Source: Pseudomonadota bacterium
Lineage (GTDB): Bacteria > Pseudomonadota > Gammaproteobacteria > Steroidobacterales > Steroidobacteraceae
Assembly: GCA_021817875.1 (NCBI GenBank)
Contig: JAKAFQ010000265.1
Location: 1 to 6,260 of the forward strand
DNA: 6,260 nucleotides
Direction: 5' to 3'
Part shown: one piece after another, positions 6,067 through 6,260 of the stretch
Numbering within the stretch: position 1 is the stretch's first letter
How the letters are laid out: each line of letters starts with the position of its first letter
Translations under genes and position numbers: made by a program
The notes under the pieces: model-generated
Seen by the model: only the letters and a program-made list of their open reading frames with translations
Told to the model about the DNA's origin: nothing
Databases searched by the model: none

Positions 6067-6260
6067 CAGCGTCTCCAAGCGGGAATAAGACCCGACAATG
6101 CGGACACTGGATCATTTGACCCGCTTCATCCTGTCGAAGCAGTGGCGCACCTACCTTCAACAACTGCTGCGCCACCACCGGATCACGGATGATCTGGCCC
6201 GCCTTCAAACTCGTCGTCACGGAGCCGAGATACCCTCGCCACGGTGTAACCGCGACGTAG
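6050..6260 (-). CDS. Small phage protein with a CPHC motif, 3' end only (5' end outside window)
   Basis: An open frame enters from the right edge and ends at TGA 6052-6050, giving 69 visible residues. It begins YVAVTPWRGYLGS, has a short segment AGQIIRDPVVAQQLL, and ends with IQCPHCRVLFPLGDAGGADK. The CPHC sequence is one half of a zinc-ribbon-like site; no second Cys pair is visible in the fragment, so metal binding is unproven. The beginning resembles small phage proteins that start with a short beta strand and then an 'xGxVIxDPxxAxxLL' segment, usually encoded between capsid and neck genes. By that comparison the true start is probably only a few codons outside the window. Its stop overlaps the next gene by 17 bases, so it belongs to the same transcript. 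I do not recognise a specific function. The frame is well supported by its stop/start overlap and protein-like composition. Confidence 0.6.
   Translation of the reverse strand, partial: YVAVTPWRGYLGSVTTSLKAGQIIRDPVVAQQLLKVGAPLLRQDEAGQMIQCPHCRVLFPLGDAGGADK
6073..6076 (-). promoter_or_regulatory. Ribosome binding site that favours GTG 6066 as start of the 278-residue neck gene
   Basis: GGAG on the coding strand lies 6 bases before GTG 6066-6064. Upstream of the alternative TTG at 6078 the coding sequence is pyrimidine-rich (TCTTATTCCCGC) with no Shine-Dalgarno match. The site lies inside the last codons of the preceding CPHC gene, consistent with translational coupling. Confidence 0.6.

Overview
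The window is an almost gap-free block of tail and neck genes from a tailed phage or prophage with a contractile tail (myovirus type). Every gene I can support lies on the minus strand, so transcription runs from base 6260 towards base 1. The composition is GC-rich. The codon usage and protein style suggest a phage of a GC-rich Gram-negative bacterium, but nothing here fixes the host, and no integrase, tRNA or host gene is visible to separate a prophage from a free virus.

Layout in transcription order. First comes the 3' end of a small protein with a Cys-Pro-His-Cys motif (6050-6260, cut by the window edge). Three neck or head-tail connection candidates follow: a 278-residue protein (5230-6066), a 266-residue protein (4437-5237) and a 285-residue protein (3580-4437). 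After the only intergenic gap (39 bases) come the tail sheath (1909-3540), the tail tube (1420-1908) and the tail assembly chaperone (928-1419) with an out-of-frame C-terminal extension (732-944). The block ends with an HK97-gp10-like tail completion protein (260-739) and the N-terminus of the tape measure protein (1-256, cut). Junctions are extremely tight (TAA followed directly by ATG, TGATG overlaps, overlaps of 8 to 17 bases), which points to one co-transcribed, translationally coupled operon.

How the parts work together: the connection proteins would close the filled head and form the interface with the tail. The tape measure and the chaperone pair set the length and assembly of the tube, tube subunits polymerise around the tape, and sheath subunits cover the tube and contract on infection.

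The most interesting signal is at the end of the chaperone gene. A run of nine A's (coding strand, 946-938) lies one base downstream of a perfect 8-bp inverted repeat (972-965 / 955-948). The conserved-looking C-terminal domain continues in the +1 (equivalently -2) frame, and that frame becomes open exactly inside the A run. The classical -1 slippery heptamer is present in the correct phase but leads to a dead end after 18 codons. The geometry fits hairpin-assisted transcriptional slippage that omits one A, or a Mu-like -2 ribosomal frameshift. A homopolymer sequencing error is the main alternative.
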